From Paucibacter sp. Y2R2-4 (GTDB lineage Bacteria; Pseudomonadota; Gammaproteobacteria; Burkholderiales; Burkholderiaceae_C): a stretch of DNA of 64,000 nt. Under the pieces are notes generated by a model. The model worked only from the letters and a program-made list of their open reading frames with translations. It did not search any database and was not told where the DNA came from. Positions 19,301 through 27,538 of this stretch are shown in pieces (the first letter of the stretch is position 1; every line of letters begins with the position of its first letter). The DNA lies in NCBI RefSeq assembly GCF_025717535.1, contig NZ_JAJIRO010000001.1, positions 1,240,001-1,304,000 of the forward strand, written 5' to 3'. Position numbers and translations under genes: made by a program.

Positions 19301-20888
19301 GGCGCGCTGGCAGCCCGACTTCGGCTGGAGCGGCGATCTGGTCGTCGTCGGCCACGCCCAGGTGCGCAGCGCGCCGCAGTTCCAAGTTGACGTGGCGCTA
19401 GAGCGCAGTGGCGGCGATCTGGTCGTCAGTGACGACCGCGGCACCCAAAAGCTCGAGCTCAGCGAATTCAGGCTCGGCCTGATCGGCAGCCCGGGTGTGT
19501 GGCACCTGACCCATGCGCTGGCCGGCAGCAATGTCGGCGTGCTCGCCGCGGCCCTGACTGCCCGCAACGAGGACCCTGCGCAATGGTGGCCCAGCCCCGA
19601 ATCCAAACTCGAAGGCGTGCTGGAGGCCCGGGTGGCCAACCTCAGCACTTGGGGCGCTTGGGTGCCGGCCGGCTGGCGCATGGGCGGCAGCGTCTTCACC
19701 AGCGCCAGCTTGGGCGGCCGCGTGAAGGCGCCCGAAATCAAGGGCCGCGCCGGCGGCTCCGATCTGGTCTTGCGCAACCCTTTGATGGGCGTGGACCTGC
19801 AGCGCGGCGAGTTTGCCCTCAGCCTCGACGGCGGGCAGGCCAAACTGGAGCGATTCAAAGCCTATGCCGGAGACGGCGACTTGACCGCCCAAGGCGAGTT
19901 GCAATTCGGCGCCAAGCCGCGCATCGATCTGCATCTGCTGGCCGACAAGTTTGCGGTCTTGCGCCGGGTGGACCAACGTCTGGCGGTCAATGGCCGGGTC
20001 GATGTGGCGCTGGATGCGGAGCTGATGGATGTGCAGGGCAAGCTCGATGTGCATGAAGGTTTGTTCGACTTCTCGCGCGGCAATGCGCCCGAATTGAGTG
20101 AGGACGTGACCGTGCGACGGCCGCAAGCCGACAAGCAAGAAGCCGAATCGAAAGCGGCGGCCGCCAACAAGCCGCGCGCCAAGATCAAAGTCAAAGTGGA
20201 CATCGACCTGGGCAAGAAACTGCGCGTCAAAGGCTATGGCCTGGATACCTTGCTGGCCGGCAATTTGCAACTGACTCAAGCCGCGAGCGGCCCGGCCTTG
20301 CACGGGCGCATCAGCACCGAAAGCGGTACTTTTGACGCCTATGGCCAGAAGCTGGCGATCGAGAAAGGCATCATCAGTTTCAGCGGCGTGATGGACAACC
20401 CGCGCCTGGATGTGCTGGCCCTGCGACCCAGCCAAGAGGAGCAACGCGTCGGCGTCACCATCACCGGCACGGCGCAAAAGCCGCGCGTCAAGCTCTATTC
20501 CGAGCCGGCGTTGGACGAGCGCAGCACCCTGTCTTGGCTTCTGCTCGGCCGTGCACCCAGCGAATTGGGCAGCCAGGACAATGCCTTGCTCAGCAGCGCC
20601 GCTCTGGCCTTGCTCAGCGGCCAAGGTGAAAGCACCACCTCCAAACTCATCAAGTCGGTGGGTCTGGATGAGCTGTCCTTCAGCGACAGCGGGGTGGAAG
20701 CCCAAGGCACCGTGGTGCGTCTGGGTAAACAGTTATCCAAACGCTGGTATGTTGGCTATGAGCGCGGCCTGAACGCCACCACCGGCAGCTGGCAATTGGT
20801 CTACCGCCTGGCCCAGCGCTTCACGCTGCGCGCTCAGTCGGGTGACGACAATGCGCTGGACCTGATCTGGCAGTGGAAGTGGGAATGA
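16341..20888 (+). CDS. tamB: TamB, translocation and assembly module inner-membrane protein
   Basis: 1515 residues from the GTG at 16341, which overlaps the tamA stop; an ATG at 16359 is an alternative. One hydrophobic anchor (about 50-75) is followed by a very long periplasmic region rich in Ala, Gln, Leu and Ser, as expected for a beta-taco groove. The last 350 residues fit the TamB/DUF490 domain: LRVKGYGLDTLLAGNL, FDAYGQKLAIEKGIISFSG, LSWLLLGRAP and a C-terminal strand ending QWKWE. With TamA it bridges inner and outer membranes, probably for lipid transport. Confidence 0.92.
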   Translation: MTTPSPMQDAPDAAPDDASKLPDSGVPGEAASPPNSPSKKVPLWRRGPGLLPSILALPLLGGALGCGLWWGVATQAGTTWLLQNVPGLQVTQPQGSLIGDFSAQHLSYVLPGSQDRLDFEDLRWRGLSLRWNRSPHLWADLHIDQLQLRRLQVHLEPSTEPTHAPSDLKLPIGVQIERLQAAEVLIPSASDKALRDLQGSVQLSAQGGAEHQIQLDRLHWDLLQLSGKASIKTEGEMALQARLDLRSKADGEEHLPAWQALIQAQGPLQTLALQADLQAESQELQAQAQVQPFADWPLPHLQVKTQKLDLSALVSGLPRTSLSGQAELQAQAPNSGSKQGSQSLDIKSQLSNSLAGRWNEQLLPVRALNLDLSFAPGDPAALSVKQLELLLGSTQQPAGRVHAKGQSSKEKGSALTIAISDLNSEALDARAGALQLAGEIELSTAEPVNQLGAQGLPPAHLKIVAKLEGRLQGMAKANGGKPGAASSMNSASASALLPSSAPLSLNALAQVSATEMTLQSFKLRFDDAALEMSGQLALKQAASLAQGWQAQAKAQAQVPDLRRLWRGKEDSAWQQNVQALSAQFEANLEAGPLPAGGKTRAQDLYAYAPQGSAHLLLMPTQLAGVPVSADVRYTHLERNQSPKLSGLLNAGVNNRLQAQGELSPAGEMQANADLQFTELASLQPLLSAFSAKPAKAAKVAATPQLQGSLQGQFKLQAGLMPASDEARNKKTASAQKTSAKASNSVTTPSWRWHSKAELQARGLQFGGSPGLQALTLGSADLQWDVDSAHEAPLELRARLDQLSGKDWKLPSASANWTGSWAKHRLELQAMAEGKMPSALIPPGQPTEQLLRGPLALSLNGGLSAAPNLAWREGTQWLLSDIKLLAQPQPATPKAATAASSPDVAKNERVKGPWLKAQNLKLALELGPLAQPKQLQIEPGRLEVLGAGLSWKQLQWASAGRDAQPGKGLNDEFNVDLRLEPLAVAPLLARWQPDFGWSGDLVVVGHAQVRSAPQFQVDVALERSGGDLVVSDDRGTQKLELSEFRLGLIGSPGVWHLTHALAGSNVGVLAAALTARNEDPAQWWPSPESKLEGVLEARVANLSTWGAWVPAGWRMGGSVFTSASLGGRVKAPEIKGRAGGSDLVLRNPLMGVDLQRGEFALSLDGGQAKLERFKAYAGDGDLTAQGELQFGAKPRIDLHLLADKFAVLRRVDQRLAVNGRVDVALDAELMDVQGKLDVHEGLFDFSRGNAPELSEDVTVRRPQADKQEAESKAAAANKPRAKIKVKVDIDLGKKLRVKGYGLDTLLAGNLQLTQAASGPALHGRISTESGTFDAYGQKLAIEKGIISFSGVMDNPRLDVLALRPSQEEQRVGVTITGTAQKPRVKLYSEPALDERSTLSWLLLGRAPSELGSQDNALLSSAALALLSGQGESTTSKLIKSVGLDELSFSDSGVEAQGTVVRLGKQLSKRWYVGYERGLNATTGSWQLVYRLAQRFTLRAQSGDDNALDLIWQWKWE

Positions 20889-20945
20889 GCGCAGGTGGTG
20901 CGTTTCGAAGTCGTGCGAGAATTCGGCCCGCCCTGAACCGGGCAT

Positions 20946-21020
20946 CTCTCCGTAGTTCAATGGATAGAACGGCCGCCTCCTAAGCGGCAAATACAGGTTC
21001 GATTCCTGTCGGAGGGACCA
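20946..21020 (+). tRNA. tRNA-Arg (anticodon CCT)
   Basis: A full cloverleaf can be folded: acceptor CTCTCCG/CGGAGGG with one T-G wobble, D arm GTTC/GAAC, anticodon stem GCCGC/GCGGC with loop CTCCTAA (anticodon CCT at 20979-20981), a 4-nt variable loop, T arm ACAGG-TTCGATT-CCTGT, discriminator A and an encoded CCA. It reads AGG arginine codons. It lies 57 bp after tamB. Confidence 0.95.
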
Positions 21021-21059
21021 CTGATGGGCCTGGAGCCCAGTGGGCTCTAGGCCCATCAG
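21021..21059. terminator. Long hairpin between tRNA-Arg and fbpB
   Basis: An 18-bp inverted repeat (CTGATGGGCCTGGAGCCC / GGGCTCTAGGCCCATCAG, one G-T pair) with a 3-nt loop starts at the first base after the tRNA CCA end. No T-run follows on either side, so it may be a transcript-end or processing structure for the tRNA and the convergent fbpB rather than a classical terminator. Confidence 0.6.
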
Positions 21060-21089
21060 TGACGCATTCAAGCGCCAGCGTCCACACCC

Positions 21090-22697
21090 TCAGCGCTGCC
21101 GCATCGCCCTCGAGAGCATCAGCACAGGCACCAAGCCGACCAAGACAATCGCCAGCGATGGCAAGGCCGCTTCGCCGAGCCGCTCGTCGCGCGCCAGTTG
21201 GTAGGCCACCACCGCGAGCGTGTCGCTATTGAAGGGGCGCAGCACCAGGGTTGCGGGCAACTCCTTCATCACATCGACAAACACCAGCAGCGCCGCCGCA
21301 ATGGCCGAGCGCGCCAGCAGCGGCGCATGCAAGACCCGGAACAAACGGCCGCGCGAGGCGCCGAGCAGGCGCGCGGTTTCGTCCACAGTGGGCGAGATGC
21401 GGGCATAACCAGCTTCCACCGACTGCAGGGCCACACCCGAGAAGCGCACCAGATAGGCATAAATCAAACCGGTGATGGTGCCGGTGACGATGGTCGTCAG
21501 GCCCAGCTGCGGCGCATGCTGCTGCAGCCAACCCAGCGGCATCAAGATGCCCACGGCGATGACCGCGCCAGGCACCGCATAGCCCAAGGACACGACGCGC
21601 AGGGCCGACTTCAAAAGCGGCCCGCCACTGCCCATGCGTGCCGCATAGGCCAGCGCCATCGCCAGCGCCACTGCCAAGAGCGCTGAGATGCTGGCCAGTT
21701 GCAAGCTGGTCCAGGCCCATTGAGCGAAGCGCGCCAAGGGCAGGCCAAACTCGCCGTAGCGGGCCTCCAAGATCATCAGCTTCACGAGAGCCACCAGGGG
21801 CAGCACAAAGCCCAGCAAGACCGGCAGCGCGCACAGCACGATGGCTGCGACTGCGGCCCAACCGTGCAGGCGTAAAGGCCGGGCTTCGGCCGCGTGCACC
21901 GCCCCAGCGCGACTGCTGGTGAAGCGCAGCTTGGCTTGGGCGCGTCGCTCCAGCCACAGCAAACCGGCCACGGCCAGCAGCAAAACGGAGGCCAGTTGCG
22001 CAGCTGCGAGGCGGTCGTTCATCACCAGCCAAGCCTTATAGATCCCGGTGGTCAGGGTCGCCAATCCGAAGTAAGAACCCACGCCATAGTCGGCCAAGGT
22101 TTCCATCAGCGCCAAGGCCACGCCCGCCGCCAGCGCGGGGCGCGCCAAGGGCAAGGCCACCTCACGCACCCGCCGCAGCGTGCCTGCGCCAAGGATGCGT
22201 GCAGTCTCCATCAGGGTGACGCCGCGCTCCAGCAAGGCGGTGCGGGTGAGCAGATAAACGTAGGGGTAGAGGCAGAGCACAAAGAGCAGCACCGCACCCG
22301 GCAGGCTGCGTACATCGGACCACAGCGGCCCACTCGCGCCGGTGGCGGCACGTAGCCAAGTCTGCAGCGCGCCGCTGTATTGCAAGGCATCGGTGTAGGC
22401 ATAAGCAGCCACATAGGCCGGCATGGCCATGGGCAAAAGCAAGGCCCACTCAAACCAAGACCGCCCCGGGAAGTCAAACAGACTGACGGCCGCCGCGGTC
22501 GCTCCGCCCAGCGCTGCCACGCCCAGCGCCACACTCAAGGACAGCAGCAGCGAGGTCCAAGCGTACTCAGGCAATACCGTCGCCCACTGATGCTGCAAGA
22601 TGGCCAGCGCCTGCGTGTCCAAGGCCAACCAGGAACCGAGTACGCCGGCCACCGGCACGGCCAAAAGCAGGCAAACAACGGTGATCAGACGCAGCAT
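21090..22697 (-). CDS. fbpB: Iron(III)-type ABC transporter permease (FbpB family)
   Basis: 535 residues from the ATG at 22697. The open frame runs upstream into the divergent ATPase gene, and the hydrophobic N-terminus starts at MLRLITVV. It has about 12 membrane helices in two homologous halves, each with an EAA loop (ETARILGAG...LPLARPA and ETARLLGAS...PLLARSA), the fused double-permease layout of ferric iron importers. Divergent from the ATPase gene with 72 bp between them. No periplasmic binding-protein gene (fbpA) is nearby, so the substrate is inferred. Confidence 0.87.
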   Translation of the reverse strand: MLRLITVVCLLLAVPVAGVLGSWLALDTQALAILQHQWATVLPEYAWTSLLLSLSVALGVAALGGATAAAVSLFDFPGRSWFEWALLLPMAMPAYVAAYAYTDALQYSGALQTWLRAATGASGPLWSDVRSLPGAVLLFVLCLYPYVYLLTRTALLERGVTLMETARILGAGTLRRVREVALPLARPALAAGVALALMETLADYGVGSYFGLATLTTGIYKAWLVMNDRLAAAQLASVLLLAVAGLLWLERRAQAKLRFTSSRAGAVHAAEARPLRLHGWAAVAAIVLCALPVLLGFVLPLVALVKLMILEARYGEFGLPLARFAQWAWTSLQLASISALLAVALAMALAYAARMGSGGPLLKSALRVVSLGYAVPGAVIAVGILMPLGWLQQHAPQLGLTTIVTGTITGLIYAYLVRFSGVALQSVEAGYARISPTVDETARLLGASRGRLFRVLHAPLLARSAIAAALLVFVDVMKELPATLVLRPFNSDTLAVVAYQLARDERLGEAALPSLAIVLVGLVPVLMLSRAMRQR

Positions 22698-22769
22698 GCG
22701 AGAGAAAGAGGTGAGGAGTTCAAGACGCCTGCAGCGGGCCGCCAAGGCTAACTCGCTATCATACGGGCC

Positions 22770-23918
22770 ATGTTTCTTGCACTCGACCAGATCGGGCTGC
22801 GCTACCCCGGCAGCCCTGTTGCAAGCGCGGCGGGCACTGCGGGCTCGGTGCCCAATAAGCGCAGCGGCGCGGTAGACCACGTCAGCCTGAGCCTCTCACG
22901 CGGCCAAATTGGCGTCTTGATCGGCCCCTCCGGCTGCGGCAAAACCTCTTTACTGCGCTGTATCGCCGGGCTGGAGCGTCTGCACAGCGGCCGCATTCAA
23001 ATTGCCGGCGAATCCCTGGCCGATGCAGCTCTTGGCCTGCACCTGAGCCCGGAGGCACGCCGCATCGGCATGGTCTTCCAAGACTACGCCCTCTTCCCGC
23101 ATCTCTCGGTGGCGGACAACGTCGGCTTTGGCCTGCGCCACCTGAGCCGGCAGGCCCGCGAGGCACGCATCACCGAGGTCTTGGACCTGGTTGGCTTGGC
23201 CCACGCCGCCAAACGCGCGCCGCATCAGCTCTCGGGCGGGCAGCAGCAGCGCGTGGCTCTGGCGCGTGCCTTAGCGCCGGCGCCGCGCTTGCTCTTGTTG
23301 GACGAACCCTTCTCTAGCCTGGACGTGGACCTGCGCGAACACCTGTCGCAAGAGTTGCGCGCCATTTTGAAAGACAGCGGCACGACCGCCTTGTTCGTCA
23401 CCCACGACCAGGCCGAAGCCTTTGCCATTGGCGATGTGGTGGGCGTGATGCACCAGGGCCGGCTCGAGCAATGGGATGCGGCCTACACCGTCTATCACCG
23501 CCCGGCGACGCGCTTTGTGGCGGACTTCATCGGCCACGGCGTGTTTGCCCCCGCCCGCATCGTGCAGGGCAGTGAGGGGCCGGAGGTGCAAACACCGGTC
23601 GGCAGCCTGATCGACGCCGAGGCTTGCGCCTTGGCCAGCGCCTACCCCGAGGGGCGCTGCGATGTGCTCTTGCGCGCCGATGACATCATTCACGACGACC
23701 TCGCGCCGGTGAAAGCGCAGATCGAACGCAAGGTGTTCCGCGGCGCGGACTTTCTCTACACCTTGCGCTTAGAAACGGGCGAGCGGCTGATGGCCCATGT
23801 GCCCTCGCACCACGACCATCAGGTCGGCGAGTGGATAGGCATACGGGCCCATGTGGACCATGTGGTGACCTTCCCGCAAAGGCCTGCCGAGCCCGCGATG
23901 TCGGGCAGCCCAAAGTAA
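22770..23918 (+). CDS. fbpC: Iron(III)-type ABC transporter ATP-binding protein (FbpC family)
   Basis: 382 residues. Walker A GPSGCGKT, Q-loop VFQDYALFPH, signature LSGGQQQR, Walker B LLLLDEPFSSLD and the switch VTHDQ are all intact. A C-terminal TOBE-like domain starts at about 260. It carries a roughly 20-residue insertion between strands 1 and 2 (about 15-35). It should power the double permease encoded divergently. I see no Fur box in the 72-bp gap. Confidence 0.88.
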   Translation: MFLALDQIGLRYPGSPVASAAGTAGSVPNKRSGAVDHVSLSLSRGQIGVLIGPSGCGKTSLLRCIAGLERLHSGRIQIAGESLADAALGLHLSPEARRIGMVFQDYALFPHLSVADNVGFGLRHLSRQAREARITEVLDLVGLAHAAKRAPHQLSGGQQQRVALARALAPAPRLLLLDEPFSSLDVDLREHLSQELRAILKDSGTTALFVTHDQAEAFAIGDVVGVMHQGRLEQWDAAYTVYHRPATRFVADFIGHGVFAPARIVQGSEGPEVQTPVGSLIDAEACALASAYPEGRCDVLLRADDIIHDDLAPVKAQIERKVFRGADFLYTLRLETGERLMAHVPSHHDHQVGEWIGIRAHVDHVVTFPQRPAEPAMSGSPK

Positions 23919-24120
23919 AGCCACGGTAAAGACGGCGCTTTCGTCTCTTTGTGCACTTGAATCCAAGGATTTGGGGCGCCAAATGGGGGTGTCTACTCAC
24001 TTTGCGCACCAAGGGCACGCTTATACTGGGCCTGCGATTTTCCGTCCCGCAAACGGGCTGGAAGCCGCGCAAATGCTGGAGACAGCCGATTTTTTCCGAC
24101 CGATAGGACAGGCAAGCATC

Positions 24121-25566
24121 ATGAGTGCCAAATTGAAAGTTGCAGGCTGGCTGGCCCTGGGTGCCGTAGCCGGCGCGCTGACCACGATGCAATTGCAAGC
24201 GAACGCCCGCAGCAGCTTGTCGCCACTGCCGCTCGAAGAGTTGCAGCAACTCGCCGCGGTCTTCGGCATGGTCAAGTCTGACTATGTCGAGCCGGTAGAC
24301 GAGAAGAAGCTGATCAACGATGCCATCGCCGGCATGGTGTCGGGCCTAGATCCGCACTCGCAGTTTTTCGACAAGAAGAACTTCAAAGAATTCCGTGAAG
24401 GCACGACCGGCAAGTTTGTCGGCGTCGGCATCGAAATCGGCATGGAAGACGGTCTGGTCAAGATCGTGTCGCCGATTGAGGGCTCGCCCGCCTTCCGCGC
24501 CGGTCTCAAGAGCGGCGACCTGATCAGCAAGATCGACGACACCTTGGTACGCGGCCTCGGCCTGGACCAAGCCGTCAAGCGCATGCGCGGTGAGTTGAAC
24601 ACCAAGGTTCAACTCACCATCTACCGCAAGAGCGAGAACCGCACCTTCCCGGTCACCATCGTGCGCGAAGAGATCCACAACCGTAGCGTGCGTGGCAAGG
24701 TCTTGGAGCCTGGCTATGCTTGGTTGCGCGTCAGCCAGTTCCAAGACAGCACGGTGGAAGACTTCGCCAAGAAGCTGGAAGAGATCTACAAGCAAGAGCC
24801 CAATCTGAAGGGCTTGGTGCTGGACCTGCGCAATGACCCGGGCGGTTTGCTGGAGGCCTCCGTGGCAATCTCCGCCGCCTTCTTGCCCAAAGACCTCGAA
24901 GTGGTCAGCACCAATGGCCAGATCGCAGACTCCAAGGCCAGCTTCAAGGCCAGCCCTGACTACTATCTGCGCCGCGGCGGCAACGACCCCTTGAAGAAGC
25001 TACCGGCTGCCTTGAAGAAAGTGCCGCTGATCGTGCTGGTGAACGAAGGCTCGGCCTCAGCCAGCGAAATCGTCGCCGGCGCCCTGCAAGACCACAAGCG
25101 TGCCACCATCATGGGTGCCCAGACCTTCGGCAAGGGCTCGGTACAAACCGTGCGCCAACTGGGCCCGGACACCGCGCTGAAGATCACCACCGCGCGCTAC
25201 TACACGCCGAGCGGCCGCTCCATCCAGGCCACCGGCATCGTGCCCGATGTCTTGTTGGACGAGACCGCCGAGGGCAATGTCTTCGCCGCGCTTCGTACCC
25301 GCGAAGCCGATCTGGAGAAACACCTGGGCGGCAAGGATGAAGTCAAAGACGAAGCCGCTGACAAGGCCCGCGAAAAGGCCCGCGAAGAAGCGCGCCTGAA
25401 GTTGGAGGCCGAATTCGCCAAGCGCAATGAGCCGCCCAAGCCCTTGCCCGAGTTCGGCAGCGCCGAAGACTTCCAGCTGTCCCAGGCCCTGAACCAGTTC
25501 AAGGGCAAGCCGGTGCTGGTCTCCAAGACTGCCGTGGAACGCAAGGCCGAAGCCAAGGTCGAGTAA
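24121..25566 (+). CDS. S41 family C-terminal processing peptidase (CtpA/Prc type)
   Basis: 481 residues from the ATG at 24121; the frame is open 50 codons further up but that part is not protein-like. An N-terminal signal/anchor (about 5-25) is followed by a helical region with SDYVEPVDEKKL, a PDZ domain (about 95-175) and the S41 core. The catalytic dyad is Ser313 (in SASASE) and Lys338 (TFGKGS), 25 residues apart as in CtpB. Periplasmic. The C-terminal tail (about 415-470) is highly charged with a Lys/Glu/Ala coiled-coil look. A strong terminator follows. Confidence 0.93.
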   Translation: MSAKLKVAGWLALGAVAGALTTMQLQANARSSLSPLPLEELQQLAAVFGMVKSDYVEPVDEKKLINDAIAGMVSGLDPHSQFFDKKNFKEFREGTTGKFVGVGIEIGMEDGLVKIVSPIEGSPAFRAGLKSGDLISKIDDTLVRGLGLDQAVKRMRGELNTKVQLTIYRKSENRTFPVTIVREEIHNRSVRGKVLEPGYAWLRVSQFQDSTVEDFAKKLEEIYKQEPNLKGLVLDLRNDPGGLLEASVAISAAFLPKDLEVVSTNGQIADSKASFKASPDYYLRRGGNDPLKKLPAALKKVPLIVLVNEGSASASEIVAGALQDHKRATIMGAQTFGKGSVQTVRQLGPDTALKITTARYYTPSGRSIQATGIVPDVLLDETAEGNVFAALRTREADLEKHLGGKDEVKDEAADKAREKAREEARLKLEAEFAKRNEPPKPLPEFGSAEDFQLSQALNQFKGKPVLVSKTAVERKAEAKVE

Positions 25567-25620
25567 GGCCGCAAAGGCCAACAGCCTCGCGCAAGACCTG
25601 ACCCCACCGCAGCACACAGC

Positions 25621-25651
25621 AGCCCGCTCCTTCAGCGGGCTGTTTTGTTTT
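25621..25651 (+). terminator. Rho-independent terminator after the S41 peptidase
   Basis: Perfect 8-bp stem AGCCCGCT / AGCGGGCT with loop CCTTC, followed by GTTTTGTTTT. It is 54 bp after the peptidase stop and separates it from the MoeB-like gene. Confidence 0.88.
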
Positions 25652-25699
25652 GGGCCGATTATTTGTGACGAATTTTGGTGAAGGGCTATGCTTCTGCCC

Positions 25700-26479
25700 A
25701 TGAACGATATGCAGTTGCTGCGCTATTCGCGCCATATTTTGTTAGACGAGATTGGCATCGAAGGCCAGCAACGCCTCTTGCAGTCACGCGCCCTGATCAT
25801 TGGCGCCGGCGGCCTGGGTTCACCGGCCGCGCTCTACTTGGGCACAGCTGGCGTCGGCCAGATCACCTTGGTCGACGATGACGAGGTGGACCTGACCAAT
25901 CTGCAGCGCCAAATTGCGCATGCGCAAGACCGCATCGGCAGCCCCAAGGTGGAATCCGCCGCCATCGCCATGCGCGCCATCAACCCGGACCTGAACATCC
26001 ACACGGTGAAGGCTCGAGCCGATGCCGCACTGTTGGCGCAACTGGTGAGCCAAGCCGATGTGGTGCTGGACTGCAGCGACAACTTCGCCACCCGCCAAGC
26101 CGTCAACCGCGCCTGTGTTCAGCAGGCCAAGCCCTTGGTGGCCGGTGCGGCGATCGGCTTCGATGGGCAGATCAGCGTTTATGACCGCCGCCAAACAGGC
26201 GCACCCTGCTACGCCTGCCTGTTCCCGCCTGACACTGCCATGGAAGAGGCCCGCTGCGCCACCATGGGCGTGTTTGCGCCGCTGGTGGGCATCATCGGCT
26301 GCATGCAAGCGGCCGAGGCTTTGAAGCTGCTGCTGGGCATGCCCGACAGCCTGGCGGGACGCTTGCAAATCTTGGACGCGCGGCGCATGGAGTGGAGTGA
26401 GATCCGCGCCCAACAAGACCCGCAATGCAGCGTATGCGGCCCCAATGCCGACCACGGCTCTCACATCAGCACCGAATGA
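25700..26479 (+). CDS. moeB: MoeB/ThiF-like ubiquitin-like-protein adenylyltransferase
   Basis: 259 residues from the ATG at 25700 (MNDMQLLRYSRH), the usual family start; an in-frame ATG at 25688 adds four residues and has no better ribosome-binding site. Nucleotide-binding GAGGLGSPAALYL, catalytic DCSDNF and DDDEVDLTNLQRQ, the candidate thiocarrier Cys in EEARCATMG, and two zinc-binding pairs CYAC and CSVC match E1-like MoeB/ThiF enzymes. They adenylate the C-terminus of MoaD or ThiS for molybdopterin or thiamine sulfur transfer. Which carrier is used cannot be decided, as neither gene is in the window. Confidence 0.88.
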   Translation: MNDMQLLRYSRHILLDEIGIEGQQRLLQSRALIIGAGGLGSPAALYLGTAGVGQITLVDDDEVDLTNLQRQIAHAQDRIGSPKVESAAIAMRAINPDLNIHTVKARADAALLAQLVSQADVVLDCSDNFATRQAVNRACVQQAKPLVAGAAIGFDGQISVYDRRQTGAPCYACLFPPDTAMEEARCATMGVFAPLVGIIGCMQAAEALKLLLGMPDSLAGRLQILDARRMEWSEIRAQQDPQCSVCGPNADHGSHISTE

Positions 26480-26619
26480 AATTTTGAATTGCAGCAAAAT
26501 TCCGAACAGAATCCTAAGCCGCCTCTCGTAAGCTGCGGCCGAGCCCTCGAAACTGCGCCGCTTCTCGGTTTTTTCTTTCGTCCGTCCCTTCTTCAACGCC
26601 AGGCGCCCGCCACGACACC

Positions 26620-27507
26620 ATGAGCCACAAGCGCAAACAGCTGACCGCACGCAACTTCCCCAGCGCCAAGGAAGAAACCGAAGCCCTCGCCCCGCAACCG
26701 AACTATGACCAGCCGGGCAGCGCCTACCGCCTCGCCTTTGACGACAGCGAATTCCTGCTGCGCGAGGAACTGCGGCCGGTGCGCATGCAGCTAGAACTGC
26801 TCAAGCCCGAGCTGGTACAGCAGGAGCTTGGCATCACTGCCACCATCGTGATGTTCGGTAGCGCCCGCATCCCCTCGCAAGAAAAGGCGCAGGCCTTGGT
26901 CGAGCAAGCGCGCAAGGGCGCCGACGCCGAGGCGCTGAAGCGCGCCGAGATGCAGCTGACGATGAGCCACTACTACGAAGAGGCGCGGCGCTTTGCCAGC
27001 ATCGTCACCCGCGTTTCCAGCGAACGCGACAACCCGATTTATGTGGTGACCGGCGGTGGCCCCGGCATCATGGAGGCCGGCAATCGCGGTGCCTACGAAG
27101 TGGGCGGCAAGAGCATAGGTTTAAACATCGTGCTGCCTCATGAGCAGCACCCCAACCCCTACATCACGCCGGAGCTGTGCTTCCGCTTCCACTACTTTGC
27201 GCTGCGCAAGATGCACTTTCTGATGCGCTCGGTGGCGCTGGTGTGCTTCCCCGGCGGCTTCGGCACGCTGGACGAGTTGTTCGAGACCATGACCTTGATC
27301 CAGACCGGCAAATGCCGGCCGCGCCCCATTTTGATGTTCGGCCGCGAGTTCTGGACCCGGCTGATCAATTTCGAAGTTTTGATCGAAACCGGCATGATCA
27401 GCCCCGGCGACGAGAAACTCTTCCACTTCGTCGACACCGCCGAGCAAGCCTGGGCTCTGCTGGAATCCGAATACGACATGAACCCCGGCGCGAACAACGC
27501 CGAGTAA
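26620..27507 (+). CDS. LOG/TIGR00730-family Rossmann-fold nucleotide-binding protein
   Basis: 295 residues. Signature motifs VMFGSARIPS, GGGPGIMEA and PGGFGTLDE place it in the LOG (lonely guy)/lysine-decarboxylase-like superfamily, whose members release cytokinin-like bases from nucleoside monophosphates. It has a roughly 75-residue N-terminal extension and a helical insertion (about 85-125), the long form common in proteobacteria, for which the substrate is not settled. It lies 31 bp upstream of the arginase gene and is probably co-transcribed. Confidence 0.85.
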   Translation: MSHKRKQLTARNFPSAKEETEALAPQPNYDQPGSAYRLAFDDSEFLLREELRPVRMQLELLKPELVQQELGITATIVMFGSARIPSQEKAQALVEQARKGADAEALKRAEMQLTMSHYYEEARRFASIVTRVSSERDNPIYVVTGGGPGIMEAGNRGAYEVGGKSIGLNIVLPHEQHPNPYITPELCFRFHYFALRKMHFLMRSVALVCFPGGFGTLDELFETMTLIQTGKCRPRPILMFGREFWTRLINFEVLIETGMISPGDEKLFHFVDTAEQAWALLESEYDMNPGANNAE

Positions 27508-27538
27508 CGACACAAAGCAACAAGGAAGGACGACGGCC

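Noticed and set aside
20946-21059. tRNA-Arg end as an attachment site of an integrated element
   Set aside because: No integrase, no second copy of the tRNA 3' end and only ordinary genes downstream.
22698-22769. Fur box between the divergent iron-transport genes
   Set aside because: No stretch close to the GATAATGATAATCATTATC pattern was found by eye.
23919-24120. Extra small gene or 5' extension before the S41 peptidase
   Set aside because: The 50-codon in-frame extension lacks a ribosome-binding site and would bury the signal/anchor sequence.
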